DNA of 64,000 nt, taken from contig NZ_LT629765.1 of the NCBI RefSeq assembly GCF_900105305.1, positions 1,798,001 through 1,862,000 of the forward strand. Reading direction: 5' to 3'. A program made the translations under genes and the position numbers. Position 1 is the stretch's first letter. Every line of letters begins with the position of its first letter. The stretch comes from Corynebacterium timonense. Its GTDB lineage: Bacteria; Actinomycetota; Actinomycetes; Mycobacteriales; Mycobacteriaceae. Shown here one piece after another: positions 20,718-30,358 of the stretch. The notes under the pieces were generated by a model, which did no database searches, was not told the DNA's origin, and saw nothing but the letters and a program-made list of their open reading frames with translations.

Positions 20718-21075
20718 GCATGACTCCTTAAAGTCTGTCTAGTGAGCTGCCGGCCAGACGATCGCGTGCCCACCACACCCGTCGGCGGCCGGTGGAGACC
20801 CGGCGGGTGACGCGCCCGAAGACGCCAGAACACACAGGTGTATCAGGGTAGAGGACTCCCCCGGTAAACACCAAAACGCCCCACGCCGCCGCGTCGACCG
20901 CGACGATGTGGGGCGCCCCCCGATATGTCCCCCGATATACGTGCCCGCCCGCCGGTGACGTGGCGCGCTCCCCCAAGCACGCCGCCCCAGCGGGCGGAGC
21001 GTCATGCGGCGCGGCGGGCTGCGTCTACCCCCGTATTCCGCCCGTCGGCCGCACGTTTGTCACACGCGTGGTTTT
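20718..21075. other. Intergenic region between rplM and esxT
   Basis: About 360 bases without a credible gene. It holds the putative terminator of the ESX genes (20877-20915), two copies of cccccgatat at 20917-20938, and presumably the rplM promoter closer to 20750. Short frames here look like noise. Confidence 0.5.
20877..20915 (-). terminator. Putative terminator downstream of the ESX-4 esx genes
   Basis: cgccccac (20877-20884) pairs with gtggggcg (20908-20915). On the minus strand the stem is followed by TTTTGG. It would separate esxT transcription from rplM. Confidence 0.6.
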
Positions 21076-21360
21076 TTAGCCCCAGCTCGCGGCCGCGGCC
21101 GCGTTCACGGCCTGCATGCGGCTGTTGCCCTCTTCCACCGTGGCTGCGATGGTGCGCAAGATCGTGTTGAGCTCCTCGGCCGCCTGGTCCCACTTCTGCT
21201 GGTGGGCGGCGTAGGCCTCGGCGGCCTCGCCCTGCCACGTGGTGACCAGGGGCTGGAGCAGGCTCTTCAGGTCGTTGAGCTGCGCCTCGATCGCCGCGGC
21301 GGAGGCGTCCATATCCTGGGCCGCTCCGGAAAGCTGGCCAAAGCCGTACTTGATTTCCAT
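21076..21360 (-). CDS. esxT: WXG100-family protein, EsxT-like
   Basis: A 94-aa type VII substrate (MEIKYGFGQLSGAAQDMDAS) with two helices joined at VTTWQGEAAEAY, the canonical WXG (here WQG) turn. It has no YxxxD/E export tail, as expected for one member of a heterodimer. It lies last in the minus-strand eccC to esx string, matching EsxT (Rv3444c). Its ribosome-binding region is an unusual run of AAAAGG repeats. Confidence 0.9.
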   Translation of the reverse strand: MEIKYGFGQLSGAAQDMDASAAAIEAQLNDLKSLLQPLVTTWQGEAAEAYAAHQQKWDQAAEELNTILRTIAATVEEGNSRMQAVNAAAAASWG

Positions 21361-21362
21361 GC

Positions 21363-21398
21363 TGTTTCCTTCCTCTTCCTTTTCCTTTTCCTTTTCGC
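21363..21398 (-). repeat. AAAAGG hexanucleotide repeat over the esxT ribosome-binding site
   Basis: On the minus strand, three AAAAGG units followed by AAGAGG and AAGG run up to the esxT ATG. Each unit resembles a Shine-Dalgarno sequence. The tract is an obvious candidate for slippage that would change the distance or strength of initiation. Confidence 0.75.
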
Positions 21399-21429
21399 CA
21401 ATAGCGCTGAATGATTCCGCGGCGCCGCC

Positions 21430-21741
21430 CTACAGGGCGAGCCCCGCGGAGATGGAACGCAGGTCGTCTGTGGTGGACGCGTCGGCGCCCTCGTAGTTCG
21501 TCGCGTTGTCGCGGATGTTGACAGCGATGGCGCTGAGCGCCTCGCCGAGGCGGCGCTGCGCGTCGTCGTAGCGCACCATGAGCTCGTCGAAGCTGCGCTG
21601 GGCCTCACCTGCCCAGAAGGATCGGGTCGATTCCGCGACCTGCTGGACACGGTCGATTTCGAGGTTGACGCTGCTGTTGGTCTCGTCGACGCGCTCGGCG
21701 GCCGAGCGCATCACGTCTGCTTCGGTTGTGAACTGTCCCAT
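21430..21741 (-). CDS. esxU: WXG100-family protein, EsxU-like
   Basis: A 103-aa type VII substrate (MGQFTTEADVMRSAAERVDE) with the turn SFWAGEAQRSF (WAG) and a C-terminal YEGADA that fits the YxxxD secretion signal recognised by EccC. The ATG at 21741 has AAGGGGGG upstream; the longer open frame is spurious. It likely forms the heterodimer with the 94-aa protein encoded 69 bases downstream. Order matches M. tuberculosis esxU-esxT. Confidence 0.92.
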   Translation of the reverse strand: MGQFTTEADVMRSAAERVDETNSSVNLEIDRVQQVAESTRSFWAGEAQRSFDELMVRYDDAQRRLGEALSAIAVNIRDNATNYEGADASTTDDLRSISAGLAL

Positions 21742-21899
21742 CTGGGTCCGTCCCCCCTTGTGTGTTTGGAGTGCTGTCGTTGCCCTAGTGGCGGCGATTG
21801 CCGGAGGCTGCGCCGCCGCGTGCGGTCCGGCGTACCTCGCACCCCTATTGGACTGAGAAACGACGCCCCCGGTTCCCTCGTTTTCCGAAAAATTTTTTC

Positions 21900-22814
21900 C
21901 TAGGCGGGCGGATCCGCCGCCGACGAGTCGAACGACGCGGAATCCATGGCCATGCGGCAGGTCGCCTGCTGCACCGTCGTCGGCGCGGTCCGAGTGTGGC
22001 AGCCCACGAAGAGCTGTCTGCCGGAGTGCGCCCACGTCTTCCACATCGCCTCCGACCCGTCCGGCGAACGCTGGAGGTACTGCACGACGGAGCCGTCGTT
22101 GCTCACCAGCTCCACCTCGGGGTCGGCCTCGATATCGCGCAGCACCTGGGCGATCATCTCCTCGGGCGGCAGCTGGTAGAGCTCCTCGACGGCGAGCTGC
22201 AGGCGGAAATCCGGGTCCGGCCCCGTCGCCCGCCACATCTCCGCGTCGGGGGCCACGCTAAAACCCGGTGGTACCTCGACGCTCAAGCCCTCGCGCACAA
22301 TGACGACCCGCGCAGGGGCCGGGGCAGACGGTGGGGCCTGCACCGACGGGGAGGCCTGCTCCGACGATGGCGCCGTGGTGGCCGCCGGCGGTTCGTCCGC
22401 GCCCAGCGCGACCGTGCCCCAGATCGCCGCCCCGATGACGAGGACCACGGCGATGACGACGGCGGGCAGCACCCACGGTGATCCCGTCCGTGCGACGCGG
22501 GGCTGCGGGCGGGTGATCTCCACCTCCTCACCCGCCGGGGCGAGGGTATGGTCCTCCGGGTTTTCCGGTTCTTCCCGGGGCCGCTCGGCGGTGAGAACGA
22601 TGTCGTAGCCGGCCAGCGCCTGGTCGAGCGCGTCGACGTCGCCCTCCTCCGCGACGACGTGCACCACCGCGCCGCCTGGGTCGGGCCCGAAGACGCTGCG
22701 CACGTAGCTCGCGATCTCCGCCGGGGAGGGCCGGTCGTAGCGGTAGAGGCGGGCGGCGCCATCGAAGATGACGACATCGCGGGTGATCGTAATGCTGAGG
22801 TCGGGCCCGCTCAC
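21900..22814 (-). CDS. Type VII secretion-associated protein (Rv3446c family)
   Basis: A 304-aa protein (MSGPDLSITITRDVVIFDGA) from a GTG that overlaps the eccC stop (GTGA). Residues 1-105 form a cytoplasmic domain, a single membrane helix lies at about residues 112-135 (WVLPAVVIAVVLVIG), and then a Pro/Ala linker leads to an extracytoplasmic domain with a cysteine pair (VGCHTR, ATCRM). This layout and place is that of the ESX-4-specific Rv3446c/TIGR03931 family. Its exact function is not known; it is a candidate component or chaperone of the ESX-4 machine. Confidence 0.88.
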   Translation of the reverse strand: MSGPDLSITITRDVVIFDGAARLYRYDRPSPAEIASYVRSVFGPDPGGAVVHVVAEEGDVDALDQALAGYDIVLTAERPREEPENPEDHTLAPAGEEVEITRPQPRVARTGSPWVLPAVVIAVVLVIGAAIWGTVALGADEPPAATTAPSSEQASPSVQAPPSAPAPARVVIVREGLSVEVPPGFSVAPDAEMWRATGPDPDFRLQLAVEELYQLPPEEMIAQVLRDIEADPEVELVSNDGSVVQYLQRSPDGSEAMWKTWAHSGRQLFVGCHTRTAPTTVQQATCRMAMDSASFDSSAADPPA

Positions 22815-25800
22815 AGCGTTCCTCCCTCGCCGTAGGGCGCGGCCACCTGCACGGTGCCCACCACGTCGCTGCCGCGCACGAGCGTCGCCCTGCCCGGTTT
22901 GTGCGCGCTCGGGCGTACACCGAAGATGGTGCCTTCGTCGCGGGTGGCGTCGAAAAGCATGACGTCGGGCGCGAGGTCCTTGGCTGCCCCGAGGAAGCCG
23001 CCGTAGAGGGCGCGCGCCACCCCGCCGAACTTGCGGGCTACGACGAGGTGGAGGCCCACGTCGCGGGCGTGCGGCAGCAGCGGGATCAGGGGCCGCAGCA
23101 CCTCATCGGCGACCAGGTCGAGGTCGTCGATGACGACCCAGATGTCCGGCCCCTGCCACCACGAGCGTGCGGCGAGCTGCTCGGCGGTGACGTCGGCGCC
23201 GGGCAGGCGTTGGCTCAGTGTCGTGGCGGCCGCCGCGAGAGCCTCCGCCGCCGCGGACGAGGTCGCGGCGTAGGCGGCGACCATCTCGTCCGGAGCGCGG
23301 CCGAGGTGGGTGCGGCGCGGGTCGACGATGACCAGGCGCGCCTCCTCCCGGGGCCAACGCGCGACGACCTCGATGGCGCTAGCCAGCAGCGTGGACTTAC
23401 CGCTGCCGCCGGTTCCGAAGGCCAGCAGGTGGCCGGAGGCGCACGCGAGCGGCTCGAGGCGGGGCCCGCCCACGCCGAGGGGAAGGGCGTTCGGGGTGGC
23501 GTCGAGAAGCGGATGCACGGACACGTGGGCGGGCAGGACCTTCAGGCGCGGCACGGGGGTCTGCCCGGCCGCGCGCGCGGCGATGTGCGCGAGGTCCTGC
23601 GGGTACGTGGCCGCAATCAGCATCGGGGTGCCCTCCGGCGACAGGCCGCGGCCGGGTGATGCGGGCAGGCTGGCCTGGGCCTTGCGGTCGAGCAGCGAAT
23701 CGTGCGCCTCCGTCAGGCGCAGCTCCACGCGGGTGCCTATGAGGTCGCGGACGGTGGCGCGCACCGCGCTCCAGCGCTGGGCGGTGAGCACCAGGTGCAC
23801 CCCGGCCGCCGGTCCGTCCGCCGCGATGCGCGTGAGCTCGTCGCGCAGGTCGGCCAGCGGCGATTCTGTCCCCGCCACCGCGTGCCAGCCATCGACGATC
23901 AGGATGGCGTGGCGCCCGCCGAGGGTGGCCGGATCGTCGATGAACCCGGCGACCTCCGCCACCACGCGGCGCACCTTCTCCTCGTTCTCGCGCGGGGCCA
24001 CGCCCGCGACGTGCGGCAAAACCTCAAGCCCCTCGAGCCGGCCCGCCCCGGCATCGATGGCGTAGACCGCGACCTGCTCCGTGGTGTGCGTCGCCGCCAG
24101 CGAGGCGACCAGCGTGGTCAGCGCCATCGATTTGCCCGTCTGGGGCCCGCCGACGATGGCGAGGTGCCCGCCCGCCGCCGACAGGTCGACCACGAAATGC
24201 TCCTGGCGCTGCTTGTAGGGCTCGTCCGTCAGCCCGATCACGGCGCGGAGGAACCCCGCTTCCTCGCACACCGCGGCCAGCTCGATCGAGGCGGGCAGCG
24301 GCGGCAGCCACACGGTGTGGGCGCGCAGCCCCCGCTCCCGCGCGGTGCGCGCCGCCGCGTCAACCACGGCAGACAGGACGGTAGTGGACTCGTCGACGAC
24401 CTGGTGGGTTTCGGGGGCGGTGTGCGACGGGTCCGACCAGCCGTCGAAAAGCTGCACGCGCGGGCCTTCCCCCGGCACCTGGTGCTCGACGTGCCTGGTC
24501 ACGGGCCCGGAGACGTAGGCGGCGCGGAAACGGGTGAGCTCGCCGGGGCCGGTGGACAGGAAGCCGGAGCCCGGCTCGGCGGGCAGCTCGTGCGCGTCCG
24601 GCACCCCGAGGACCTGGCGCGACTCGGCGGAGGAAAACGTCTTCAGGCCGATGCGGTACGACAGATGCGAATCGAGGCCGCGCAGCCGCCCCTCCTCGAG
24701 GCGCTGGGAGGCGAGCAGGAGGTGAACGCCGAGCGAGCGGCCGAGCCTGCCCACCGCCACGAACAGGTCGGCGAAGTGCGGGTGCTGGCTGAGCAGCTCG
24801 GAGAACTCGTCGACCACGATGAGCAGCGCCGGCAGCGCCTCCAGCGTCGGGTCGTGCGCGCGGGCGGCGGCGTAGTCGGTGATGTTGGAGACGTTTCCCG
24901 CGGCGCGCAGCAGCTCCTGGCGGCGGTTGAGCTCGCCGGAGATCGCGTCGTGCATGCGCTCGACCAAGAAAGACTCCTCGGCGAGGTTGGTGATCACGGC
25001 GGAGGTGTGCGGCAGCGCCTCGCAGCCGAGGAAGGTGGCACCGCCCTTGAAGTCCACGAGGACGAGGTTGAGCTCTTCCGGCGAGTGCGTCGCCGCGAGC
25101 GCGACAACGAGGGTACGCAGGAACTCGCTCTTGCCGGAGCCCGTCGCCCCGATGCACAGCCCGTGCGGGCCCATGCCGCCGTGCGCGGCCTCCTTCAGGT
25201 CGAGGTAGACGGGCTGGCCGTCCGGGCTGACGCCGAAGGGGACGGTGAGGTGCTGGCGCGTGCCCGCGCGGCCGCCCCACATCGTGTGGGCGTCGAGCTG
25301 GTCCACGTCGGCGATGCCGAGCATGTCCAGCAGCCCCGACGACGCCGTCGCGGAACCCTCGGCCGGGCGGCGGTAAAAGGCCAGGTGGCGGGCGATGAGC
25401 AGCGCCTCTGCCGCGCCGAGGGCGTCCGGGGTGCCCAGAAGCTCCTCCCCCGCCTCCGTGCGCGCTCGGATGTCCTCGCCGCACACGAGGTTGAAGGCGT
25501 CCTCGTCGACCACGTAGTCGGGGTCGTCGTCGATGACGATGACGCAGCTGGCCGCGGGATCCGCCAGCGCCGCGTGGGCGCTGGCCGCGTCGGCGAGCAC
25601 CACCGTCAGCCAGGCGCGCTCGGGGGCGGCGGTGTGCGGCAGCCATTTCGTCCACTCCAGGGAAGGGTCTGCGTGGCGGTTGACCACTCCCACAGCCTCC
25701 GGGCCGTGGAAGAAGGCGAGCTGGGCCAGCAGGGCCCGCGCCACGCCGAGCGCAGTCGGCCCGGCCAGGGTCAGGGTGGGAAAGGCGGCGAGCTGCACGA

Positions 25801-26425
25801 CGATCGGCATGCCGGGCACCGTGCCCACGGCGGCCACGGTGCGTCGCAGGCTCACCGCGCACACGGGATCGAGGTCCTCGGGCGAGCCCGGGTCGGCGAC
25901 GTCGATGGGGGTGCACAGCGCGCTGTCGCCGAGCCCGATGCGCACCTCCCCGGCGCGCGGGGAGTCTGCGCCGCGTTCCCACACCCGCCACGTCGGCGTC
26001 GCGGCGAGCAACAGCGCCGGGTCGGGATGAAAGTGCAGCGCGTGCGCGCGTTGCTTGACGGCGTTGGCGCGGGCCCGCGCCGCGAGCGCGTCGAGGTGGC
26101 GCAGGTAGACTCGGCGAGTTTCGTCGATGTTGCTCGTCTTGTCCGGCGGCGCGACCATCATGAGCAGGCCGACGAGCATCATGAGGGGGAAAAGCATCAT
26201 CATCGGGCTCACCCCGCGCCCCGACAGCGCCATGATGGCCACCATCGCCCCCACCGCGGCCAGCACGACGATAGGCATGAGGATTTTGACGAGCGGCGGC
26301 GGCGTGGCCTTCTGCGCCGCCGGCACCCCCTCGGCGGTGAGCGCGCCCGTGGGCAGCGCCGGGGCTGGCTCCGCGGCCTGCGGCGACAGCGGCACCAAAA
26401 CAGCGTTGTGATCAAGCCCTAGCAC
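22811..26425 (-). CDS. eccC4: Type VII secretion ATPase EccC4
   Basis: A 1204-aa FtsK/SpoIIIE-type ATPase that recognises and drives substrates through the ESX-4 pore. It starts at a GTG (26425, VLGLDHNAVLVPLSPQ) after AAGGGGG. Two membrane helices lie at about residues 40-95. Three ATPase domains follow, with Walker A GATGSGKSE near 425, GGPQTGKSM near 757 and GTGGSGKST near 1002; the first Walker B region is LVLVDFKGGATF. It is one polypeptide, as in ESX-4 (not split as in ESX-1). It diverges from eccD across a 156-base region. Confidence 0.96.
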   Translation of the reverse strand: MLGLDHNAVLVPLSPQAAEPAPALPTGALTAEGVPAAQKATPPPLVKILMPIVVLAAVGAMVAIMALSGRGVSPMMMLFPLMMLVGLLMMVAPPDKTSNIDETRRVYLRHLDALAARARANAVKQRAHALHFHPDPALLLAATPTWRVWERGADSPRAGEVRIGLGDSALCTPIDVADPGSPEDLDPVCAVSLRRTVAAVGTVPGMPIVVQLAAFPTLTLAGPTALGVARALLAQLAFFHGPEAVGVVNRHADPSLEWTKWLPHTAAPERAWLTVVLADAASAHAALADPAASCVIVIDDDPDYVVDEDAFNLVCGEDIRARTEAGEELLGTPDALGAAEALLIARHLAFYRRPAEGSATASSGLLDMLGIADVDQLDAHTMWGGRAGTRQHLTVPFGVSPDGQPVYLDLKEAAHGGMGPHGLCIGATGSGKSEFLRTLVVALAATHSPEELNLVLVDFKGGATFLGCEALPHTSAVITNLAEESFLVERMHDAISGELNRRQELLRAAGNVSNITDYAAARAHDPTLEALPALLIVVDEFSELLSQHPHFADLFVAVGRLGRSLGVHLLLASQRLEEGRLRGLDSHLSYRIGLKTFSSAESRQVLGVPDAHELPAEPGSGFLSTGPGELTRFRAAYVSGPVTRHVEHQVPGEGPRVQLFDGWSDPSHTAPETHQVVDESTTVLSAVVDAAARTARERGLRAHTVWLPPLPASIELAAVCEEAGFLRAVIGLTDEPYKQRQEHFVVDLSAAGGHLAIVGGPQTGKSMALTTLVASLAATHTTEQVAVYAIDAGAGRLEGLEVLPHVAGVAPRENEEKVRRVVAEVAGFIDDPATLGGRHAILIVDGWHAVAGTESPLADLRDELTRIAADGPAAGVHLVLTAQRWSAVRATVRDLIGTRVELRLTEAHDSLLDRKAQASLPASPGRGLSPEGTPMLIAATYPQDLAHIAARAAGQTPVPRLKVLPAHVSVHPLLDATPNALPLGVGGPRLEPLACASGHLLAFGTGGSGKSTLLASAIEVVARWPREEARLVIVDPRRTHLGRAPDEMVAAYAATSSAAAEALAAAATTLSQRLPGADVTAEQLAARSWWQGPDIWVVIDDLDLVADEVLRPLIPLLPHARDVGLHLVVARKFGGVARALYGGFLGAAKDLAPDVMLFDATRDEGTIFGVRPSAHKPGRATLVRGSDVVGTVQVAAPYGEGGTL

Positions 26426-26581
26426 GGACGTTTCCCCCTTGCAGTCCCCCGCCACAGCCGCCGACCCACCCCGAGCCGGCACATCCTGCTGTGGACGTTC
26501 CCACGATCTTAGGCAATAATGGTTTTTCACGCGCGGCAACGGGGGACGCCGCGCCGGTTACAGCGCTTTTCGGGGGTATCC
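26426..26581. promoter_or_regulatory. Divergent promoter region of the ESX-4 operons
   Basis: The 156-base gap between eccC4 (minus) and eccD4 (plus) must carry promoters for both transcripts. An AT-richer block (cttaggcaataatggttttt, 26510-26529) stands out in otherwise GC-rich DNA. No operator was recognised. Confidence 0.4.
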
Positions 26582-27898
26582 ATGGTTGCTACGTCTGCGC
26601 ACCACGTCGTGCGCGTCACCGTCCGCATCGACGTCGTGTCCTTCCACCGCGACGTCGACCTGACCCTTCCTACGTCGTCGACGCTCAGCGAGGTCTTTCC
26701 CGAGCTCGCGCGGATGGTGGAGCTGCCCGAGGTCCATCGCCCCTGGCAGGCGACGACCGTCGCGGGCGCGCCGCTGGACATGAACACGCCGCTGTACCAG
26801 CACAAGCTTCGCGACGGCAGCGTGATCGTCCTCCGCCCGCAGGAGCTCGTGCATCCGCCGGTCGTGCGCGACGCCGCCGAATCGCTGGCCGCGGCCGCCG
26901 ACGGCGCCGCCTCCCTCCGCGGACTCGACGCCGTGACCTCCCTCGTCGGCTGCGCGGTGCTCGCCGCCGCCGTGGCTCCCTTCATCGGGGTGGTGGCGGC
27001 ATGCGCGGGCGCGGCGGCCGCCGCTGCCGTGCTGGGCCTGTACTCGGGGTCGCGGCTGCTCTACCTCGCCGGCGCGCTCGCCGCCTCCGCCGCGTGCGGG
27101 GCGTGGGTGGCCGGCCCGCCCGCCCAGTGGGCGGCGACAGACCCGGCCCTCGGGGTCCTCGCCGCCGCGGCCACCCTCGCCGTGCTCACGGGCGGCGGGG
27201 TGCTCGTCTCGCTTCTCGACGCCCCCACCACCGCCGCCAGCCTCACCACCGCCCTCCTTTGCGCCGCGGCGGCCGCGGGGGCGTGGCTGCCCTCCCCCTC
27301 CGCCCCGGCCGCCGTCGCGGTCACCGGCGCGCTGCTCGCCGCCGCGGCAGCGCCCGGTGTGGCCACCCGCGCCGCCGGCCTGCGGGTTCCACGCATCCCC
27401 ACAGCCGGGGAAGAACTTGCCGCGGCGGACGGCTACCAGCCGGATGTCGACGCCCGGGCGCGCCGGGCCCGCGCGACCCTGGCGGGCATCGCCGTCGGCT
27501 GCGCGCTCGTCGCGGCTCCTGCGCTCGTGTGGCTGGCGTGGGACGCCGACGTCTGGGCGACCGTGCTGTGCTTGTGCGTGCTCGGCGCGGTGGCCTTCCA
27601 CGCCACCCGGCACCACTACCGCGTGCCGCGGGTGGCCCTGAGCGCCATCGCTCTGGCCGCGGCGCTCGCCTGCGGCATCGCGGCGGCGCGGATGGAGCCG
27701 ACCCACCCGGCCGCCGTGGTGCTCGCCGGGATCGTGGGCCTCGCCTGCGCCTCGGCCGTCGCGTGGGCGCCGCGCCTGCCGGACCTCGAGCCGACCACCG
27801 TGGTGTGGCTGGAGCGGGCGGAAGCCGTCGCCCTCGTCGCCGCGCTGCCCGTCGCCGCGTACGTCGTCGGGGTGTTTGACCTGGTGCGGGGTTTCTAG
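26582..27898 (+). CDS. eccD4: Type VII secretion integral membrane protein EccD4
   Basis: A 438-aa protein starting at the ATG at 26582 (MVATSAHHVVRVTVRIDVVS). Residues 1-95 form the ubiquitin-like cytoplasmic domain typical of EccD. The rest contains about eleven hydrophobic helices rich in Ala, Val and Leu that line the ESX membrane vestibule. It is directly followed by mycP4 (TAG then ATG), so the two form the divergent half of the ESX-4 locus. No eccE is present, as usual for ESX-4. Confidence 0.93.
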   Translation: MVATSAHHVVRVTVRIDVVSFHRDVDLTLPTSSTLSEVFPELARMVELPEVHRPWQATTVAGAPLDMNTPLYQHKLRDGSVIVLRPQELVHPPVVRDAAESLAAAADGAASLRGLDAVTSLVGCAVLAAAVAPFIGVVAACAGAAAAAAVLGLYSGSRLLYLAGALAASAACGAWVAGPPAQWAATDPALGVLAAAATLAVLTGGGVLVSLLDAPTTAASLTTALLCAAAAAGAWLPSPSAPAAVAVTGALLAAAAAPGVATRAAGLRVPRIPTAGEELAAADGYQPDVDARARRARATLAGIAVGCALVAAPALVWLAWDADVWATVLCLCVLGAVAFHATRHHYRVPRVALSAIALAAALACGIAAARMEPTHPAAVVLAGIVGLACASAVAWAPRLPDLEPTTVVWLERAEAVALVAALPVAAYVVGVFDLVRGF

Positions 27899-29065
27899 AT
27901 GCGCGCCGCCGCCCTCGCAGCCTGCACGGCCAGCACCGCCATCCTGTGCGTCGCCGTCCCGTCGGCGGCGGCCCAGGATGTCCCCTGCGCCGTGCCCGCA
28001 CCCGCCGCAGCGCCCGCCGCACCGGCGTGGACAGGCGAGCTGCGCCGCTTTGCCACGGGCGCCGGGGTCCGGGTCGCCGTCATCGACACCGGGGTCAGCC
28101 CCAACGAGGAGCTGCCCCGCCTCGTCGGCGGGGCCGACCTGGTCTCCCCCGACGCGCCGAACCCGCTGTTCGACTGCGACGGCCACGGCACTGTCGTCGC
28201 CGGGATTATCGCCGCGCGCACGGTCGGCGTCGCCCCCGGGGCGGAGATCCTGGCGGTGCGGCAGACCTCTGCCCACTACCGCAACCGGCAGCCGGGGGAC
28301 GAGGTCGAGGCGTCGGGAAGCGTGCGCTCCCTCGCGCAGGCGATCCACGCCGCGCTCGACGAGCGGGCGCGGGTGATCAACGTGTCCGTCGTCTCCTGCG
28401 TGGACCCGCGCGACCGCGCCGCGCTCGACGCGTCCGAGCTCGAGGGGGCGCTGTCCCGCGCGGAGGCGGAGGGCGCGGTGGTCGTGGCCGCGGCCGGCAA
28501 CGTCGGGCCGCACTGCGCCCAGGGCTCCGCCGTGGTGCCGTCGCATTTTCCCACCGTCCTCGCCGTCGGGGCGCGCGACAGCGAGCATACGGTGGCGGAC
28601 TTTTCGGTGGCCGCTCCGGCAGACGCAGTGCCCGTCTCGGCGGCCGGCACGGTCGAGGTGGGGCTGTCCTGGGCGGGCGGCGGGTTCGCCGGCGGCGTGG
28701 CCCCGCAGCGCGACGCGGTCACCCCGTTCGTGGGCACGAGCTTCGCTGCCCCCGTGGTCGCGGGCACCGCCGCGCTGCTCATCGAGCGCTACCCGCACCT
28801 GACGCCCGGCGAGGTCCGCGCGCTCATCGCGGCGGCGGCGCAGCCCTCCGGTGGGGCCGTCGACCCGCTGGCGACCATCACGTTCGTGGGCGACACGCGC
28901 CGCGACAGCGCCGAGCCCTTGGCCATCGATCTCGCCCAGGGGAGCGAGTCCCCGGCGCGCGGGCGCTGGGCGTGGGCCATGGCCGGCCTCACCCTCGCCG
29001 CGGGCTGCGCCGCCGCCGTGGCGGGTGCGCTCAGTAGGTGGCGGTCAACGCGGCCGCGCGGCTAA
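27899..29065 (+). CDS. mycP4: Mycosin, subtilisin-like protease of ESX-4
   Basis: A 388-aa exported serine protease. Residues 1-25 are a signal peptide (cleavage near PSAAAQ). The catalytic triad is Asp63 (AVIDTGVS), His96 (CDGHGTVVAG) and Ser281 (VGTSFAAPVV), with the oxyanion asparagine in AAAGNVG. A C-terminal membrane helix (AWAMAGLTLAAGCAAA) anchors it. Mycosins stabilise the ESX complex and process substrates. The last 35 bases overlap the 3' end of the convergent eccB4. Confidence 0.95.
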   Translation: MRAAALAACTASTAILCVAVPSAAAQDVPCAVPAPAAAPAAPAWTGELRRFATGAGVRVAVIDTGVSPNEELPRLVGGADLVSPDAPNPLFDCDGHGTVVAGIIAARTVGVAPGAEILAVRQTSAHYRNRQPGDEVEASGSVRSLAQAIHAALDERARVINVSVVSCVDPRDRAALDASELEGALSRAEAEGAVVVAAAGNVGPHCAQGSAVVPSHFPTVLAVGARDSEHTVADFSVAAPADAVPVSAAGTVEVGLSWAGGGFAGGVAPQRDAVTPFVGTSFAAPVVAGTAALLIERYPHLTPGEVRALIAAAAQPSGGAVDPLATITFVGDTRRDSAEPLAIDLAQGSESPARGRWAWAMAGLTLAAGCAAAVAGALSRWRSTRPRG

Positions 29066-30302
29066 GCGGGCTGCCCTCCGGCAGCAGGGAGAGGATCTCC
29101 CACGGCACCGTCTCCACGTGCGCCGCCCCGAGCACCTCGAGCGTCGCGGCGCTGTCCGCCTCGTGGCGCAGCCCGTGCAGCGACACCACGTGGTAGCCGT
29201 GCCCGGTATCCACTGCCACGGAGCCCGCGGGCAGCCCGGCGAAGTGGGTGGCCACCGCACCGCCGGACAGCGGGGTCCGCCCGGCGGCGTCAACACCCTC
29301 TCCCCCGGCCGCGCCGCGCGACTCGTCCACGCAGACGGCCCCCGCCGCCGGGTCCGCCCAGCGCGGGGCCGTCTCCGGCAGCCTCAGGTCCACGGCCGGG
29401 GCGGCGTCGGGGTAGCCTGCGACGTCGTCCCGCTCCACCTCGCGCACGCTGGCACCCGCGTCCGCCAGGATGTCGCGCTGCGTCGGGGACACATTCTGCA
29501 CGCCGCCGTCGGCGGTGAGCAGCCACGATTCCTCGCCCGCCGTGAGCACCTCGGGCAGCGGGTCCGGCAGCGCGACGGGCGGGTGTTCCCGCAGCGCGCC
29601 CAGCACGCCCGCTGGGGGCTGCCAGCGCGGCGTCCCAGCGTCGATGCCGAGGCGGCGGCGCACGACGCGCCCCTGCGGCGAATCCGATGCCGGGAGCAGC
29701 GTGCGCCCCTCCGCCGTGACCACCCATTCCTTCCCGCCCACCGAAGCGAGCACCGCCGTGTCGGGCGCGAAGGCGCGCGGCGCCGCGGCGGCCTCCACGG
29801 CCAGCACCGTGACCTCCCCGGCGCGTTCGCACACCGCCCACGTCAGATCCGGCGTCTCCGCCGCCGCGAAGGCGGAAGGCGCGTCGCCGATGCCGATGGG
29901 CACCCCGCGCGGCGCGCCGACGAGGTGCTCCTGGCCCACCCGCGCGGGCTCTTCCGCCGTGCCCGCCACGAGCCGCGCGGACGCGAGGTTGCTCACGGGG
30001 TGCACCGTGTCGTCGACGCGCACGTACAGGTTTCCCGCCGCGTCCCGCCAGATCAGGGCGTCGCCCGGGTTCGGGGCGGGCTTCAGCCACGCGAACAGCG
30101 CCGCCGCGGCCACGCCAAGCGCCACGGCGACCACCCCCAGGATCATCGCGCGGCGCCTCGTGGCCAGCGGGTCGTGGATCATCCTGATGTCGCCGAACAC
30201 TAAACCGTGCTCCACCCTGCGACGCATAAAGCGGTGGCCGGTGACCTGCGCCCGAGTGGTCGGCAGCAGCCGCTCCGGCCGCGCGTGAGCGGGTTTTCTC
30301 AT
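29031..30302 (-). CDS. eccB4: Type VII secretion protein EccB4
   Basis: A 423-aa protein (MRKPAHARPERLLPTTRAQV) with the N-terminal basic helix containing RAQVTGHRFMRRRVEHGLV that is characteristic of EccB, a single membrane helix at about residues 52-75, and a large periplasmic domain with repeated beta modules and cysteines (AVCERAG, AVCVDES). The ATG at 30302 was chosen; the longer frame upstream is spurious. It completes the ESX-4 core with EccC, EccD and MycP and is transcribed towards mycP. Confidence 0.94.
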   Translation of the reverse strand: MRKPAHARPERLLPTTRAQVTGHRFMRRRVEHGLVFGDIRMIHDPLATRRRAMILGVVAVALGVAAAALFAWLKPAPNPGDALIWRDAAGNLYVRVDDTVHPVSNLASARLVAGTAEEPARVGQEHLVGAPRGVPIGIGDAPSAFAAAETPDLTWAVCERAGEVTVLAVEAAAAPRAFAPDTAVLASVGGKEWVVTAEGRTLLPASDSPQGRVVRRRLGIDAGTPRWQPPAGVLGALREHPPVALPDPLPEVLTAGEESWLLTADGGVQNVSPTQRDILADAGASVREVERDDVAGYPDAAPAVDLRLPETAPRWADPAAGAVCVDESRGAAGGEGVDAAGRTPLSGGAVATHFAGLPAGSVAVDTGHGYHVVSLHGLRHEADSAATLEVLGAAHVETVPWEILSLLPEGSPLSRAAALTATY

Positions 30303-30358
30303 ACACACTCCCCCCGTGTGGTTCCCGCCCGGCTCCCCCGAGCCGGGCACATGCCCGC

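Noticed and set aside
23702..26422. 906-aa plus-strand open frame opposite eccC4
   Set aside because: Antisense shadow; EccC4 has three Walker A motifs on the other strand.
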